NCBI GenBank assembly: GCA_030407315.1
Contig: JALQPE010001902.1
Coordinates: forward strand, 146,305-210,304
Length of the DNA: 64,000 bases
Source of the DNA: Asparagopsis taxiformis
Lineage: Eukaryota; Rhodophyta; Florideophyceae; Bonnemaisoniales; Bonnemaisoniaceae
Direction: 5' to 3'
Part shown: positions 62,841 through 64,000 of the stretch, piece by piece
Layout: the number at the start of each line of letters is the position of its first letter
Position numbering within the stretch: the stretch's first letter is position 1
Position numbers and translations under genes: made by a program
Notes under the pieces: model-generated
What the model was told of the DNA's origin: nothing
Seen by the model: the letters and a program-made list of their open reading frames with translations, nothing else
Database searches by the model: none

Positions 62841-63180
62841 GCAGGAATGGCAGGACTCAGGGAGAGTGAAGAAGGGATCTAGGAAGATGGGGAATGAAGC
62901 TGTGAGGTGTTTCTGGTATGTGTATATTTTCAGGCATACGATAGAAGTAAGAGTGGGTTTCAAGTCGTGTAAGATTTTGCTGACCATGTTCGTGTTTCAT
63001 GTCTTGATGATTTAATGGGCTGGGGTGGTGTCGAGGAAAGCGGGGATGGTATTGGGAAGGAGCAGATTTTTTGTAATCTAGGTCGTGAGGGTTCTTGAAG
63101 TATGTGCGGATGGTGGTGCATGGCGTTCGGATGGTAGGGAGAACGCGATAGTGAGGGAGATGGGTGATCGACGGTATGCT
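62841..63180. other. Spacer after the microexon array
   Basis: No gene or repeat is recognised. Confidence 0.4.
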
Positions 63181-63330
63181 GACAGGTATTTTGTATTCTG
63201 GCTGGATACGTATTCCATATTCTAGCTGGATACATATTCCGTATCCTGGCTTGATACGTATTTCCTATTCTAACCGGGTATTTATTTCCTATTCTGACCA
63301 GATATGTATTTCCTATTCTAGAGAGACGTA
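63180..63330. repeat. ~27-bp degenerate tandem repeat
   Basis: About six units of the type TATTCTAGCTGGATACGTAT, progressively altered to TATTCTGACCAGATATGTAT. Confidence 0.7.
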
Positions 63331-63439
63331 TTGTATACGAGCAGTTTCGTAAATGAGAGAATAAAATACGGTCCGATATGGGCCCTTAATTTACCATCCG
63401 CTGTAATTTCTTCCCTCCGGGTTTTTGCTGATATATTGT

Positions 63440-63700
63440 ATACTGGATGTCGGGTCCTAGTATCCGGCCAAACGTACTAGAAAACTGGATGTCGGGTCCT
63501 AGTACTCCGCCAAACGTACTAGAGAAAGTGGATGTCGGGTCCTAGTATTCCGCCGAACGTACTAGAGAAAGTGGATGTCGGGTCCTAGGATCCCGCTGAA
63601 TGTACTAGAGAATTGGATGTCGGGTCCTAGTATTCCGCTGAATGTACTAGAGAAAGTGGATGTCGGGTCCTAGTATTCCGCCGAACGTACTAGAGAAAGT
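63440..63700. repeat. ~43-bp tandem repeat, six units
   Basis: GGATGTCGGGTCCTAGTA recurs from about 63442 roughly every 43 bp, each unit ending AACGTACTAGAGAAAGT. The CTAGTA and GGACGTCC-related words match the other end of the 52495 element, supporting a subterminal repeat role. Confidence 0.85.
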
Positions 63701-63785
63701 GGACGTCCGCATCCAAAAAATTTTTTATTTTTTTTCGGACGCGGACGTTCATTTGTTCTAGTAAATCTCGGGGCCGACTAGGACC

Positions 63786-63834
63786 CGTACTAGAGAGACT
63801 GGACGTCCGCGTCCACTTCCGAAAACACAGACGA
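63786..63834. repeat. Right inverted end of the 11.3-kb element
   Basis: GGACGTCCGCGTCC followed by CCGAAAACACAGACGA, the complement of the 52495 and 14401 starts. Beyond it the sequence turns GC-rich. Confidence 0.65.
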
Positions 63835-64000
63835 ACGGGCGGCGCGTACTACGAGTCGCCCGCGGCGAGACGCTCCAAATCGCGCGGTTCCGTGCCAAGC
63901 GGGCAGTCAGGTCCAACGTCTGGGCCCTGAACTCTTCGGCTGCGCGCCACGGACGAGATGAGGGAACGGATAACCCAGCCGTCCGCACGAGGCGGAGCGG
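63835..64000 (-). other. GC-rich coding-like fragment at the window edge
   Basis: The minus strand is open from the right edge, with EEFRAQTLDLTARLARNRA, interrupted at 63834 by the element end. It may be a host gene fragment; the family is not recognised. Confidence 0.3.

Larger units (their letters stand above)
52495..63834. mobile_element. Putative 11.3-kb element with matching inverted ends
   Basis: The left end at 52495 reads TCGTCTGTGTTCTCGG, then GGACGCGGACGTCC. The right end at 63834 reads, on the reverse strand, TCGTCTGTGTTTTCGG, then GGACGCGGACGTCC, about 35 nt in all with a few mismatches. The same left end begins at 14401, where it interrupts a SET gene. Inside are repeat X, a large inverted repeat, a second repeat R plus microexon array, and a 43-bp tandem repeat. 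No transposase is seen, so if mobile it depends on another element. Confidence 0.5.

Noticed and set aside
1..64000. tRNA, rRNA or organelle genes
   Set aside because: No cloverleaf or rRNA-like conserved stretch was noticed by eye. A covariance-model scan would be needed to exclude a tRNA.

Overview
This window looks like repeat-dense nuclear DNA of a eukaryote whose genes are intron-poor. Signs of this are long uninterrupted reading frames, SET, Tudor-like and Sel1 domains, CACTA-type and KDZ-like DNA transposons, and GTAAGT/CTGAC/TAG splice signals. No bacterial operon signals, rRNA or tRNA were recognised. My best guess is an alga, possibly a florideophyte red alga (low confidence). Much of the coding content is broken by single-base frame changes or in-frame stops. 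Most copies therefore read as decayed, or the assembly carries indel errors. The intact 1310-codon and 507-codon frames argue against uniformly poor sequence.

Layout. 1-3418 and 6253 to at least 10466 are two copies of one CACTA-like element in opposite orientation. Each carries a coiled-coil protein gene (B) and a Tudor-like-domain gene (A). Between them lies a DNA methyltransferase fragment (3419-4653), cut at its 5' side exactly at the element end. 11198-14400 is a broken ParB-like/methyltransferase/SET gene, cut by a repeat that starts at 14401. 14401-18050 is a pyrimidine-rich repeat followed by an array of hairpin modules. 18229-22161 (minus) is an intact gene for a 1310-residue protein: small N-terminal module, ParB-like domain, C-terminal 2OG-Fe(II) dioxygenase. 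22445-29231 appears to be a 6.8-kb element with terminal inverted repeats and hairpin modules at both ends. Its cargo is a methyltransferase-SET gene in three frames (minus, 27020-23825). 29409-34803 holds a coiled-coil gene convergent with a KDZ/Plavaka-like transposase.

34930-36013 and 60950-62840 carry a duplicated leader plus tandem arrays of tiny exons. 36014-52120 is bounded by CACTA-type ends and contains a second decayed dioxygenase (38623-40789), clusters of 39-nt odd-centred palindromes, a ~172-bp satellite, and three broken host-type genes: an AA15-like copper monooxygenase, a Tudor-Sel1 protein and an organellar-type SSB. The Sel1 and SSB genes are interrupted by snap-back palindromes. 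52495-63834 is a probable 11.3-kb element with matching ends, enclosing a 2.16-kb-arm inverted repeat of hairpin modules.

Functional picture (inference). Three loci combine DNA-methyltransferase, SET, ParB-like and dioxygenase parts, on or beside mobile DNA. This would give a transposon-borne chromatin/DNA-modification kit with a writer (methyltransferase, SET), a possible eraser or oxidiser (dioxygenase), and a possible site-recognition module (ParB-like). The palindromic arrays beside these genes are candidate target sites.
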